From Phycisphaerales bacterium (GTDB lineage: Bacteria > Planctomycetota > Phycisphaerae > Phycisphaerales > UBA1924), in assembly GCA_013360675.1 (NCBI GenBank), contig JABWBB010000008.1, positions 1-54,791 on the forward strand: DNA of 54,791 nt. Direction: 5' to 3'. The notes below the pieces were generated by a model that ran no database searches, was not told the origin of the DNA, and saw nothing but the letters and a program-made list of their open reading frames with translations. Shown here in pieces: positions 16,050 through 25,002 of the stretch. Position 1 is the stretch's first letter, and each line of letters begins with the position of its first letter. The position numbers and the translations under genes were made by a program.

Positions 16050-17159
16050 TTAGCGGGTGAAGTTGGCCCAGGGATTGGTGGTGGTGATCGTGCCGGCCGT
16101 GGTGACGACCGGGCCGACGACGTTGGTGGCGGCGGCCAGCCCGCTGAACCCGTTGCTCCCGTTGCCGCTGTAGTGCCAGTTGCCGATCACGAAGTTGTCA
16201 GCCGCGCCGACGGCGGAAGAGACGGCAAAGCCCGTGCCCCGCGTCGTATTCCCTTCAACCCGCGCCCCGGACCCGGTGAGCAGGATGTTGGTCACGTTGG
16301 GGTTTGATGTGACCGAGTTGCCTTTGACCAGGGCATTCCCCGCGACGAGGATCCCGCCAACCGTGTTGGTGTTGCAGGAGTTGTTGGTGATGGTGACGGC
16401 GTCGGCGTTGAGGACCATGCCGATGCCGTACGAGCCGTTCGACGAGGCCGTGCAGTCTGAAACAAGCGAGCCGGTCGTTACGTAGATGCCCGAGTTGCCG
16501 TTGGCGTGTGCACCGCAGTGGGTGATCTGGGCCGCGCCCGAGCCGAAGAATCCGTAGGTGGAGTTGGCCCGTGCGGTGCACTCGGTGGCGACCGCCGCGC
16601 TTGGCAGGTTAAACCCCTCCCCGCCGTTGTTGTTGGCGATGCAGCGGGTCAGGAGTGTGCCCTGGCCGGCGCGGATGCCTGTGCCGCTGCAGTTGGAGAC
16701 CGTGACATCCTCGACCACGCACCCGGTGACGCCGGTGAGATCGATTCCGTCCTGGGAGAAGAAGACGACCGAGCCGTTGCGGATGCGGACGTTGGTCACC
16801 CCGGGGGCGATGAAGATGCCGTCGATGGTGCCCGCCGAGCCGCTGATGCGAAAACCGTTGAGGTCGACGGTAACGTTGCTGGCGGCGATCTCGAGATAGG
16901 CGCGAGCGCCAAAGATCGTCACGCTGCCCGTGGCGTAATACGAGCCCGAACTGGAGATCTTGAAGACCGCGTCGGCGTCGCCGGGAGCGTAGTTCGAATC
17001 GATGGGCAGGCGGGGCTCGACTTCGTTGATTGTCTTGTACGTGGAGGTGATGGGGCCGCCGGGCGGGTTGAGCGGGCCGGCCAGGGCCGACACGCAGGTG
17101 CCGGCGAGGGCGGCGAGCATGATGAGGCGGGAGCAGACGGTGCGGTTCGAGGCGTTCAT
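16050..17159 (-). CDS. Exported right-handed beta-helix protein 1
   Basis: The 369-residue protein has a signal peptide (LIMLAALAGTCVSALA) and then AGPLNPPGGPITSTYKT, a lead-in shared with the next gene. The main body is a series of short beta-helix rungs with NGFRISGSAGTIDGI, NVRIRNGSVVFFSQDGIDL, GCVVEDVTVSNC and similar repeated turns, as in Pectate_lyase_3/NosD-like folds. Such proteins are usually surface carbohydrate-binding or -cleaving proteins; no catalytic residues are obvious. AAAGGAAA before the ATG at 17159 decides the start over upstream candidates. It is the downstream partner of beta-helix protein 2, 127 bases apart. Confidence 0.82.
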   Translation of the reverse strand: MNASNRTVCSRLIMLAALAGTCVSALAGPLNPPGGPITSTYKTINEVEPRLPIDSNYAPGDADAVFKISSSGSYYATGSVTIFGARAYLEIAASNVTVDLNGFRISGSAGTIDGIFIAPGVTNVRIRNGSVVFFSQDGIDLTGVTGCVVEDVTVSNCSGTGIRAGQGTLLTRCIANNNGGEGFNLPSAAVATECTARANSTYGFFGSGAAQITHCGAHANGNSGIYVTTGSLVSDCTASSNGSYGIGMVLNADAVTITNNSCNTNTVGGILVAGNALVKGNSVTSNPNVTNILLTGSGARVEGNTTRGTGFAVSSAVGAADNFVIGNWHYSGNGSNGFSGLAAATNVVGPVVTTAGTITTTNPWANFTR

Positions 17160-17286
17160 ATCGATTTCCTTTGGCATGTTTATTCGTTCAAGAGGGGGAA
17201 GCGTTGTCGGCGTGTGCGCCGGCTGGTGATTCCCGTAGAATTGAGAGCCCAATCACGAGGGTTCTACACGAGCCGGGTGTGCGAGA

Positions 17287-18420
17287 TCAATACAGGATGT
17301 TGGCGTAGGGATCCGTGGTGCCCAGGCCGCCGCCGCTGTTCCCGTTGATCGCGCCCGAGGACGTGCCCGTGAGGATCGTGCCGATCCGATTGCCGGCGAT
17401 GGCGTTGACGGCGGTGGTGCAGCTGCGGAGGGTGTTGCTCACGATGTAGTTGCCCGCGGTGAAGCACCGGATGCCGGTCTCGGCGCGCTGGATGGTGTTG
17501 TTTTCGACGCGGCAGCCGGCTTCGTTCATGACCTGAATGCCGAAGGACCCGACGACCAGTTGCGAATTGTCGATCGAGTTGTGGTGCACATACGCCGCGC
17601 TGGTGCCGATGATGCCGACGGTATTGTCACGCACGACGCAGGACTCGACGATCGCGCGATAGCTGAAAATGCCCGTCTCGTTGTTGTTCGCTGCACATTC
17701 GCTGACGACGCCGTGCGTGACGCTAATCCCCGAGCCAGCGTTGAACGAGGCGCGGCAGTTCTTTACCGAACCGCGGCTGATGGACATTCCATTAGAGCCG
17801 TTGTTGTGAACCACCGAATCCAGGACGAGCGAGTCGTAATAGCCGGCGGCTGCAATCCCGAAACTCCCATTGTAACTCGAGTTGCAGTCTCGGATGATAC
17901 CGTTGGCGATCCGGATGCCCGTCTGTCCCGAGTATTCAACGCTGACCCGCTCGATGTGTTGATGACGGGCTCCGGACGTTGAGGGCGGTGAGATGGCAAT
18001 ACCATCGCGTCCCATCGTCACGACCGAGCCGTTGGTGATCACGATGTTGGATCGTGTCGAGTTTTGAGTGCTGATGCCGTCCAGCGAGCCATTCAGACCC
18101 TGGATCCGAAAGCCATTCATGTCAATTGTCACGCCATCGGTGCTGATGCTGATGCCCGACAGGCCAGACGGCACCTGGATATTGCTGGTGAGGTAGTACG
18201 TCCCGGGCTGGGTGATGCTGTAAACAAAACCAAAGACACCCGGCGTGTTGGTCGCGTTGATTGCGGTTCGGGGCTCGACCTCGGTCAGCGTTTTGTGTGT
18301 GCTGCCGACCGGACCCGCGGGCGGGTTGAGCGGGCCGGCCATCGCCAGCGAGCCCGTGGCGACGAGCGTCGAAAGCAGGACGAGGCGGGCGGCGGAACGA
18401 AGCGTGGGCATACGTGACAT
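17287..18420 (-). CDS. Exported right-handed beta-helix protein 2
   Basis: This 377-residue paralogue of the preceding gene product has a signal peptide (LVLLSTLVATGSLAMA), the lead-in AGPLNPPAGPVGSTHKT and the shared EVEPRTAI block. The helix rungs follow (DGVTIDMNGFRIQGL, NIVITNGSVVTMGRDGI, RDNTVGIIGTSAAYVHHN). AGGAG is 7 bases before ATG at 18420. The pair probably arose by tandem duplication, since the N-terminal third aligns by eye while the rungs have diverged. It is divergent from the sigma-factor gene over a 178-base region. The ligand is unknown. Confidence 0.82.
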   Translation of the reverse strand: MSRMPTLRSAARLVLLSTLVATGSLAMAGPLNPPAGPVGSTHKTLTEVEPRTAINATNTPGVFGFVYSITQPGTYYLTSNIQVPSGLSGISISTDGVTIDMNGFRIQGLNGSLDGISTQNSTRSNIVITNGSVVTMGRDGIAISPPSTSGARHQHIERVSVEYSGQTGIRIANGIIRDCNSSYNGSFGIAAAGYYDSLVLDSVVHNNGSNGMSISRGSVKNCRASFNAGSGISVTHGVVSECAANNNETGIFSYRAIVESCVVRDNTVGIIGTSAAYVHHNSIDNSQLVVGSFGIQVMNEAGCRVENNTIQRAETGIRCFTAGNYIVSNTLRSCTTAVNAIAGNRIGTILTGTSSGAINGNSGGGLGTTDPYANILY

Positions 18421-18598
18421 GTGCAGGCTCCTGTGCGAGTGATCGCCGCTTGCCTTGGAACGTCCCAAGACTTGTGCGGCAAACTGGTTATGAGACGGGC
18501 CAGGACGCCCCGGCCGTGGGTTTTGCCCCGTGGCAAGCCCCTTCATGGGGGAAAGCGACGCCGCGGGGTATATTGGCTAGGCCTTCTGAGAAAAAACC

Positions 18599-19201
18599 GT
18601 GTCCAACCCCACGCCATCTCCCGAACACGTCACGCTGCTGCTGGAAGCGGTCAGCGCTGGCGATTCGCGGGCGGCCGAGGACCTGCTCCCGTTGGTTTAC
18701 GAGCAGCTGCGTCGCCTGGCCAAGAACCACCTTTCCAAGGAAGCCCCGGGTCAGACACTCCAGCCCACCGCCCTGGTGCACGAGGCCTACCTCAAGCTGG
18801 TGGGGGGGGCGAGCGTGGAATGGGCCGACCGGGGGCACTTCTTCGCCGCGGCGGCCCTGGCCATGCGCCGGATCCTGGTCGATCGTGCCCGTGAGCGCAA
18901 GCGCTTGAAGCGAGGCGGGGGCAAGGCCCGCGCGCAGTTGCAGGAGGACGCGGTCGCCGCGGAGGAGGGGACGACCGACCTGCTCGCGCTCGATGAGGCC
19001 CTGGGGCAACTCGAGAAGACCGACCGGCGTCGGTATGACGTGGTGATGCTGAGGTACTTTGCGGGGCTGACGATCGAAGAAACAGCCGCCGCGTTGAACG
19101 TCGCTCCCGCCACGGTGAAGACCGACTGGGCCCTGGCGCGGGTTCAGTTGTACCGGGCGATGAGCGCGGACGGATCGGGCCCCGCGGAGCGCGATGCATG
19201 A
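18599..19201 (+). CDS. ECF-type RNA polymerase sigma factor
   Basis: This 200-residue sigma-70 family protein is of the type abundant in planctomycetes and paired with Ser/Thr kinases. Region 2 is in LLPLVYEQLRRLAKNHLSKE with TLQPTALVHEAYLKL, and the region 4 helix-turn-helix is in LTIEETAAALNVAPATVKTDW. It begins with GTG at 18599. TATATT at 18569-18574 is a good -10 but no matching -35 is seen. The stop overlaps the kinase ATG (19198-19201), so the two are translated together and the kinase is the likely controller. There is no anti-sigma factor gene, consistent with control by phosphorylation, which is inference. Confidence 0.93.
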   Translation: MSNPTPSPEHVTLLLEAVSAGDSRAAEDLLPLVYEQLRRLAKNHLSKEAPGQTLQPTALVHEAYLKLVGGASVEWADRGHFFAAAALAMRRILVDRARERKRLKRGGGKARAQLQEDAVAAEEGTTDLLALDEALGQLEKTDRRRYDVVMLRYFAGLTIEETAAALNVAPATVKTDWALARVQLYRAMSADGSGPAERDA

Positions 19202-22200
19202 GCGAGGATCTGCGTCGGCGTGCCGAGGAGATCTTCGCGTCGGCGTTTGAACTGCCCCCGGGCGAGCGGACGCGGTATGTCGAGGAGGCGTGCGATTCGG
19301 AGCCAGCCCTGCGCGATCAGGTGGCAGGGCTGCTGCGAGACCACGACCAGGCGGGAGGCGTCTTTCTGAATCCGGATGAGGTTCGACGGCTGACCGCACT
19401 CGACGGGGTGCGGGGCGACTTTGAGGATGAACGCCGCCTGACCCCGGGGACGATCGTGGGGGACTATGTCGTCGAGTCGCTGCTGGGCGAGGGCGGGATG
19501 GGGGTGGTCTATGTGGCAAGCCAGGGTCGCCCGGCGCGCCAGGTGGCCATCAAAGTGATCCGCGGGGCATTTGGGACACGCGGGCTCGTGCGGCGGTTCG
19601 AGCACGAGGCCGAGGTGCTGGCGCGCCTGCAACACCCGGGGATCGCGCAGGTCCTGAGCGCGGGCACGGCGATGATCGAGGGGGTGCGACGCCCGTACAT
19701 CGCGATGGAGCTGATCCGCGGGACGGACTTGGTGCATCACTGCACGCAACGCGAACTCTCCTCGCGCGAACGGGTCGCGCTCATGGCTCGCGTGTGCGAC
19801 GCGGTGCAGCACGCGCACCAGCGCGGAGTGATCCACCGGGACATCAAGCCCCAGAACATCCTGGTGAATGAGGAGGGCCAGCCCAAGGTGCTCGACTTTG
19901 GCGTGGCCCGCGTAGCTTCGCGAGATGACGCGATGACCACGATTCGCACCAGCATGGGGCAGCTCATCGGCACGCTGGCGTATATGAGCCCCGAACAGAT
20001 CGGCGGCGACCCGGCCGAGGTCGACACCCGCACGGATGTGTATGCCCTGGGTGTGGTGCTCTACCAGGTGCTCTCCGGGCGTCTGCCCCACGACGTCTCG
20101 AGCCGTTCGCTGCCTGAGGCGGCGAGAATCATCCGCGAGGAGGCTCCCGAGCGGTTGAGCCGCACGAGCCGCGTGCTGCGAGGGGAGCTCGAGACGATCG
20201 TCACCAAGGCGATCGAGAAGGACAAGGCGCGTCGCTACCAATCAGCGGCTGAACTGGGGGCGGATCTTCGGCGCCACCTCGAGGGCGAGCCGATCTTGGC
20301 CTCGCCCGACACGCTGTACGTGCTTGGAAAACAGATCGCACGCTATCGCTGGGTCGTGGCGGCGACGCTGATCGCGCTCATCGGCCTCGCGGGATTTTCT
20401 CTCTATGCCTCGTGGCAGGCGAGCGTGCAGCGCACCCTGGCTCTCTCCGAACAACGGGCGCGACATGAGGCGGATGAAGCCCGGCGGCTCGCGGATAATC
20501 GCGCCATCGCGCTCGAGCGTGCGCTCTATATCAGCCGCATCGGGCATGCCCACGCGGCGGCGGCGGGGGGCGACCTGATACGGGCACGCCAGCAACTCGA
20601 CGCCTGCAACACGGAGGATCGCGGGTGGGAATGGCGGCACATCCACCATCTCACCGATGAGAGCCGGGTCATCGGGAAGGTGGGCTTCAATCCACGCTTC
20701 ACGCACGCGTCCGGCAAGGCTTCGGTGATGGCGGTGGTTGATGAGTACGGGGTCGTACGCACATGCGACACCCGAACCGGCGAAGAGCGGTTGCGGGTTC
20801 CGAGTGACGCCAAGTACATCTTTGCCATGCTCGACCCCAGGGATGAGCGCATCGCCTGCGTGGTCTACCAGGGAGATGTGCACATCGTCGACGCCCGCAC
20901 CGGGCAGCGGCTTTCGGTACTCGAACGCCCCGAAGGCAAGACCAGGTCAGCGCTTATCAGCAGCAGTGTGGCCTGGTCGAGCGACGGCCGGCGGCTGGCG
21001 GTGCCCAGCCGCGCCGGGAGTGTCCTGATGTATCAGGTGGACCAGGCGAGGCTGGAACGCGAGATCGATCTGGGAAATGGGGAGATACTGGCCGCGAAGT
21101 TCATGGGGGATACGGGCCATTATGCCGCGGGGACCATCGACCGGAATGTGCGGGTCATCGATATCGAGACGGGCGAGACGCTGGCGCAAGCACAGGTGCC
21201 CAGTCAGCCGGTGGCGATGGCCTGCGACCGCGCCGGTGATCGCATCTACCTCGGGCTGTTCAGCGGCACACTGGTCGCATGGGACTGGCGTTCCGGCAAC
21301 GCCCCGTCGACGATCGGGAACCTGGACTCCGCCCCGCGAGAACTCCTGCTCCTGGGTGACAAGGTGGTGTCGATCGGGCGACACCCGGTCATCGAAGGCT
21401 GGGGCACGACCAGTCATGCAAGGCTGTGGTTGCAGCGAGGCGAACCCGCGGAGTTTCGCGGGCTGTTCCGGGCTGGCGACGATTCACATGTTCGCACCAT
21501 CGGGCTCGATGGGACGATCCGCGAGTGGAGCACCACGCCGCGCGGGACAGTTCCCGTAATCACAACCCCGGCCCGTGTGGTTTTCTGCATGGATGCATCC
21601 TTGGATGGTCGGACGCTGGCATTCGCGACGCGCGACGGGAGAATCTACTCCGCGAGCATTGATGCGTTGTCGTACCAAAGGCAGGTCGGGGTCATGCCCG
21701 ACGGGGTGCGTTCCGTCGGCGTGTTGCGGGACGACAGCGTCGTGGCGGTCAGTGATACAGGAACACTGAAGGTCTGGCCCGCGGATGGCACACCCGCACG
21801 ATCGACCAGCATCTTGAAGCCCGGTGCGCTACGCCTGTGTCTCTCGCCGGATCGAACCATGATCGCCGTGGTGGATGGCAATGCCACGCTGACGCTTTTT
21901 CGGGTTGTCGATCTGGCACCGATCCGCTCGATCGAGACGGGGCATGGAAGCGTGGCGGCGCTGAAGTGGCACGACCAAGCGGGCATAGTCGTGGCCTCGG
22001 GTGACGGGAGGATTCAGCAGTGGTCGCCCGATGGGCTGCGGACGGCCCCAGAGATTCATGTCGAAGACCGCATCGCATCGATCGGCATCAACACCGACGG
22101 CTCCGTGCTCGTCGTTGGCCAGGAGAACGGCATCCTCACGCGCTGGCGATTGGATACTCATTCCATGATCGACAAGGCCATCCAAGCCGGAAGCCGCATC

Positions 22201-22422
22201 TCCAGCGTCCAGTTTCTGCCCGACAACTCACGATTCATGACGACGCACGCGGATCGCACCATCCGGGTCTGGATCGCCTCCTACGCCGAAATCGCGACCG
22301 TGCTGCACGGTCACGCCAGTCCGGTGGTGGAGGCGGCCGTTCTTCCGGATGATGCGCTGGCCACAATCGACAGCGGCGGCTCGATACGGCTCTGGCTTAC
22401 TGAGCCTCTGCCGTATCCGTAG
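19198..22422 (+). CDS. Ser/Thr protein kinase with membrane helix and WD40-like repeats
   Basis: The 1074-residue kinase starts with the short helical region EEIFASAFELPPGERTRYVEEAC typical of planctomycete kinases. The kinase domain follows (P-loop GEGGMGVVY, VAIKVI Lys, HRDIKPQNIL catalytic loop, LDFGVAR, SPEQIGG), all catalytic residues present. After it comes RRYQSAAELGADLRRHL, one membrane helix (WVVAATLIALIGLAGFSLYA) and about 650 residues of WD40-like beta-propeller repeats outside the cytoplasm. It is coupled to the ECF sigma gene by ATGA, and the two probably form one signalling unit that senses an envelope signal through the propeller. The 3' end overlaps the convergent efflux gene by 26 bases. 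Confidence 0.93.
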   Translation: MSEDLRRRAEEIFASAFELPPGERTRYVEEACDSEPALRDQVAGLLRDHDQAGGVFLNPDEVRRLTALDGVRGDFEDERRLTPGTIVGDYVVESLLGEGGMGVVYVASQGRPARQVAIKVIRGAFGTRGLVRRFEHEAEVLARLQHPGIAQVLSAGTAMIEGVRRPYIAMELIRGTDLVHHCTQRELSSRERVALMARVCDAVQHAHQRGVIHRDIKPQNILVNEEGQPKVLDFGVARVASRDDAMTTIRTSMGQLIGTLAYMSPEQIGGDPAEVDTRTDVYALGVVLYQVLSGRLPHDVSSRSLPEAARIIREEAPERLSRTSRVLRGELETIVTKAIEKDKARRYQSAAELGADLRRHLEGEPILASPDTLYVLGKQIARYRWVVAATLIALIGLAGFSLYASWQASVQRTLALSEQRARHEADEARRLADNRAIALERALYISRIGHAHAAAAGGDLIRARQQLDACNTEDRGWEWRHIHHLTDESRVIGKVGFNPRFTHASGKASVMAVVDEYGVVRTCDTRTGEERLRVPSDAKYIFAMLDPRDERIACVVYQGDVHIVDARTGQRLSVLERPEGKTRSALISSSVAWSSDGRRLAVPSRAGSVLMYQVDQARLEREIDLGNGEILAAKFMGDTGHYAAGTIDRNVRVIDIETGETLAQAQVPSQPVAMACDRAGDRIYLGLFSGTLVAWDWRSGNAPSTIGNLDSAPRELLLLGDKVVSIGRHPVIEGWGTTSHARLWLQRGEPAEFRGLFRAGDDSHVRTIGLDGTIREWSTTPRGTVPVITTPARVVFCMDASLDGRTLAFATRDGRIYSASIDALSYQRQVGVMPDGVRSVGVLRDDSVVAVSDTGTLKVWPADGTPARSTSILKPGALRLCLSPDRTMIAVVDGNATLTLFRVVDLAPIRSIETGHGSVAALKWHDQAGIVVASGDGRIQQWSPDGLRTAPEIHVEDRIASIGINTDGSVLVVGQENGILTRWRLDTHSMIDKAIQAGSRISSVQFLPDNSRFMTTHADRTIRVWIASYAEIATVLHGHASPVVEAAVLPDDALATIDSGGSIRLWLTEPLPYP

Positions 22423-23899
22423 CGTTGGTCGCTGTCTGTTTTGCGGTGTCCATCGGAGCGGGTTGTTCCCACCCGCCGCCCAGTGCCTTACAGAGACGCA
22501 CATACGCCGTGCCCACTCCGCCACGCGACTCGGCAAGCAGATCCTGTGTGTCGAAGAGCTGGCGTTGCGCGTCGAGCACGCTGAGGAAATCGCCCACGCC
22601 GCTGCGGTAGCGATCCGTGGCCAGCTCGACCGCGCGCTCGTCGGCGGCAACGGCTTCGCCCAGCGCCCGTTCGCGAGCCTGCAGTTGCACGAACGAGACC
22701 ATCGCGTTCTCGACATCCTCGAGCGCCAGCAGCATGGTCCGCTCGTAGCGGGTCATGGCCTGGGCCGCCCGCGCGTCGGCGGCCTTGATCGCCGCTCGCT
22801 TGTGTCCCGCGTCGAAGAGGTTCCACTGCACGCCCGGGCCCATCGACCAGAGCAGGCTCTGCGCCTCGAAGAGATCGCCCGCGTGCTGCGACGAGAGCCC
22901 GATCGAGCCCAGCAGCGTGAACCGCGGGTACAGATCCGCCGTGGCGACGCCCACGCGTGCGGTCGCGGCGGCGAGTTCACGTTCGGCACGTCGCAGATCA
23001 GGCCGACGCGTCAGGAGGTCCGAGGGCAGCCCGGTGGCCACGGGCGAATTGACGACCGGGACCGAAGGAGGCGATTCGAGTTCAACGGACAAGGCACCGG
23101 GCGCAAGCCCGAGCAGCACGCCAAGCCGGTGAAGAGATGCTCGCCGCCCGATCTGAAGCGTTGGCAGCAGTCCCTGGCGCCGGGACAGTTGGGCGCGGGC
23201 CTGCGCAACGTCCACCTCGGATGTCAGCCCCGCGCGGAATCGAGACGACGTGAGTTCCAGTGTCTCCTGCTGGGCCTTGATCGCGCTCTGGGCCACGTCC
23301 GTGCGGGCTTGGTAGGAACGCCATTCGATGTAGGCCCGGGCCACGTCGGCGGCGACGAGCGCGAGGACATCACGATGATCCTCGACCATCGCGGCCATGT
23401 CCGCGTCGGAGGCTTCGAGCGAACGACGCACCCGCCCGAAGACGTCGATCTCCCACGCGGCGTCGAGGCCGATGGAGAAGCGAGAACGCTCGAGTTCGGC
23501 GCCGGCGAAACGAATGACGTTCTCACTGTCGCGCGTGCGCACCGCGTCGGCGCGGGTGTCGAGGGTGGGGTAGAGACCCGCCGCATCGATCCCGCGCAAC
23601 GCCGCGGCTTCGAGCACCCGCTGCGAAGCCAGGCGGAGGTCTAGGTTGGCCTTCAGCGCCTGATCGATCAGGGCGTCGAGGACTGGATCGTTTAACGTGC
23701 TCCACCAACGCCCCAATGTATGTGAGTTGGTGGGTTCAGGCGACAGGGACACACCGGGGGCGGCAAGTTGAGTGTCGTCGCTCGCGACAGTCGTGAATGA
23801 CTCGGGCACGCTCAACGTCGGACGGGTGTAGTCCGGCCCCACGGCGCACCCGGCAAGCATGGCGAGCAGCAGCGGGGCGGTTCGACGCGCGGTCTTCAT
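22397..23899 (-). CDS. Outer-membrane efflux lipoprotein (NodT/TolC-like)
   Basis: This 500-residue outer-membrane factor for multidrug efflux has the lipoprotein signal PLLLAMLAGC (lipobox LAGC), then CAVGPDYTRP, typical of NodT-family proteins. It has two OEP repeats, with helix signatures such as YPRFTLLGSIGL and DARAAQAMTRYERTMLLALEDVENA. It should form a trimeric channel with the HlyD adaptor encoded just upstream, to which its gene is joined by an ATGA overlap (23896-23899). Last gene of the TetR efflux operon; it ends in a 26-bp convergent overlap with the kinase gene. Confidence 0.92.
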   Translation of the reverse strand: MKTARRTAPLLLAMLAGCAVGPDYTRPTLSVPESFTTVASDDTQLAAPGVSLSPEPTNSHTLGRWWSTLNDPVLDALIDQALKANLDLRLASQRVLEAAALRGIDAAGLYPTLDTRADAVRTRDSENVIRFAGAELERSRFSIGLDAAWEIDVFGRVRRSLEASDADMAAMVEDHRDVLALVAADVARAYIEWRSYQARTDVAQSAIKAQQETLELTSSRFRAGLTSEVDVAQARAQLSRRQGLLPTLQIGRRASLHRLGVLLGLAPGALSVELESPPSVPVVNSPVATGLPSDLLTRRPDLRRAERELAAATARVGVATADLYPRFTLLGSIGLSSQHAGDLFEAQSLLWSMGPGVQWNLFDAGHKRAAIKAADARAAQAMTRYERTMLLALEDVENAMVSFVQLQARERALGEAVAADERAVELATDRYRSGVGDFLSVLDAQRQLFDTQDLLAESRGGVGTAYVRLCKALGGGWEQPAPMDTAKQTATNATDTAEAQ

Positions 23900-25002
23900 C
23901 GAGTGGTCTCCGGGGATACGGGCGTGGTCATGGGGTGTGGCGAAGGGGGCGGAACAAGCGGTAGGGCTTCAATGTACGCGTCCACCTGCTGACCGACGTA
24001 AATCGGAGAATCACCCGGATCCAGTTGGTATATCGCCTGCAGCACGCGTGTGTCCACCCGCTCGGTGCTCTCGCCGCTGAGCGAACGCTTGGGCACGATC
24101 ATCGCCTCGAATCGCACGAAGCGAAGGTCAAAACGCATCTCGGCGTTCCCGCGGACAATCGCGGTCGCGGGCGCGTCGGCCCGGACGCGCCAGGCATCGT
24201 GCTCATCGATGTCGATCCGCACGTGCAGCGGGCGCGTGGCGCCAAGCACGACCGGTGGCGGGCCGCTCCCGCCCGCCGAGGCGTATTCACCTGCGCGAAG
24301 GTTGACCTGTAGGATCGTGGCGTCCACGGGGGCGAGCACGCGTCGGCGTTCGACGTCGATGTTCGCCGCATTGAGCACCGCCTGCGCCTGCGCGACGCGG
24401 GCCCGGGCGATCTCAATATCCGGGGCCCAGGCCCCGGCCTCCAACTGCGCCAAGTCCTGGGCGGCTTCATCCACGCGGGCGCGGGCCGCGTCGACGGCGT
24501 ATCGGCGGCGCGTCAGTTCCTCCTCGCTCGTGGCCCTCTTGTCGGCGACGCGCTCGATCAGCGCGAGGTTCGCCTGCGCTTCGCTGAGCGCGGCATTGGC
24601 CTGGGCCGTGCGGGCGCGGGCCATCATGAGCAGTTCGGGGCGCGTGCCCTGCTCGAGCCGTGCAAGCTCGGCGCGGGCAACGTCGAGCGCGGCTTCTGCA
24701 AGCAGGGCTTGGGCCGTCTGTTCGCGATCATCAATACGAAAGAGCAGTTCCCCCGCGTGAATTTGCGCACCGACCCGTGCCGCCACCTCGACCGCTATCC
24801 CCGCGACGTGTGTGCCGATCGCGATGTTCTCCGTGCTCGCTTCCACCAAGCCAGAGCCCGCCACGAACGAGGGATACGGCGGGAGCGAAGGCTGCACGAC
24901 CGGCGGCATGGCGCGCGGAGGCTTGGATCCCTGCACCACGCTATACGCCGCAAAGACCACGCCCGCGATGGCCAGCAGCGGGATGACAATGGCGCGGATC
25001 AT
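23896..25002 (-). CDS. HlyD-type membrane-fusion (periplasmic adaptor) protein
   Basis: The 368-residue adaptor has one N-terminal membrane anchor (IVIPLLAIAGVVFAAYSVV). The lipoyl half-motif VAARVGAQIHAGELLFRIDDR is followed by an alpha-helical hairpin rich in Ala/Glu/Arg (AEAALDVARAELARLEQGT), then the barrel region VDATILQVNLRAGEYAS. It would link the ABC permease to the outer-membrane factor encoded downstream. The gene overlaps the ABC ATPase gene by ATGA (24999-25002). The order resembles the E. coli ybhGFSR locus, except that an OMF is included and a single permease gene is present. Confidence 0.92.
   Translation of the reverse strand: MIRAIVIPLLAIAGVVFAAYSVVQGSKPPRAMPPVVQPSLPPYPSFVAGSGLVEASTENIAIGTHVAGIAVEVAARVGAQIHAGELLFRIDDREQTAQALLAEAALDVARAELARLEQGTRPELLMMARARTAQANAALSEAQANLALIERVADKRATSEEELTRRRYAVDAARARVDEAAQDLAQLEAGAWAPDIEIARARVAQAQAVLNAANIDVERRRVLAPVDATILQVNLRAGEYASAGGSGPPPVVLGATRPLHVRIDIDEHDAWRVRADAPATAIVRGNAEMRFDLRFVRFEAMIVPKRSLSGESTERVDTRVLQAIYQLDPGDSPIYVGQQVDAYIEALPLVPPPSPHPMTTPVSPETTR

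Noticed and set aside
15206..16060. 284-residue open frame on the plus strand starting in repeat copy 2
   Set aside because: The front is the translated repeat (NNPGLTPGLFVDATGG) and the rest is antisense to the WGEN-repeat gene.
16506..17348. 280-residue open frame on the plus strand over the beta-helix gene
   Set aside because: Complement of the beta-helix repeats; no start signal or domain, and the minus-strand product has a signal peptide and repeats.
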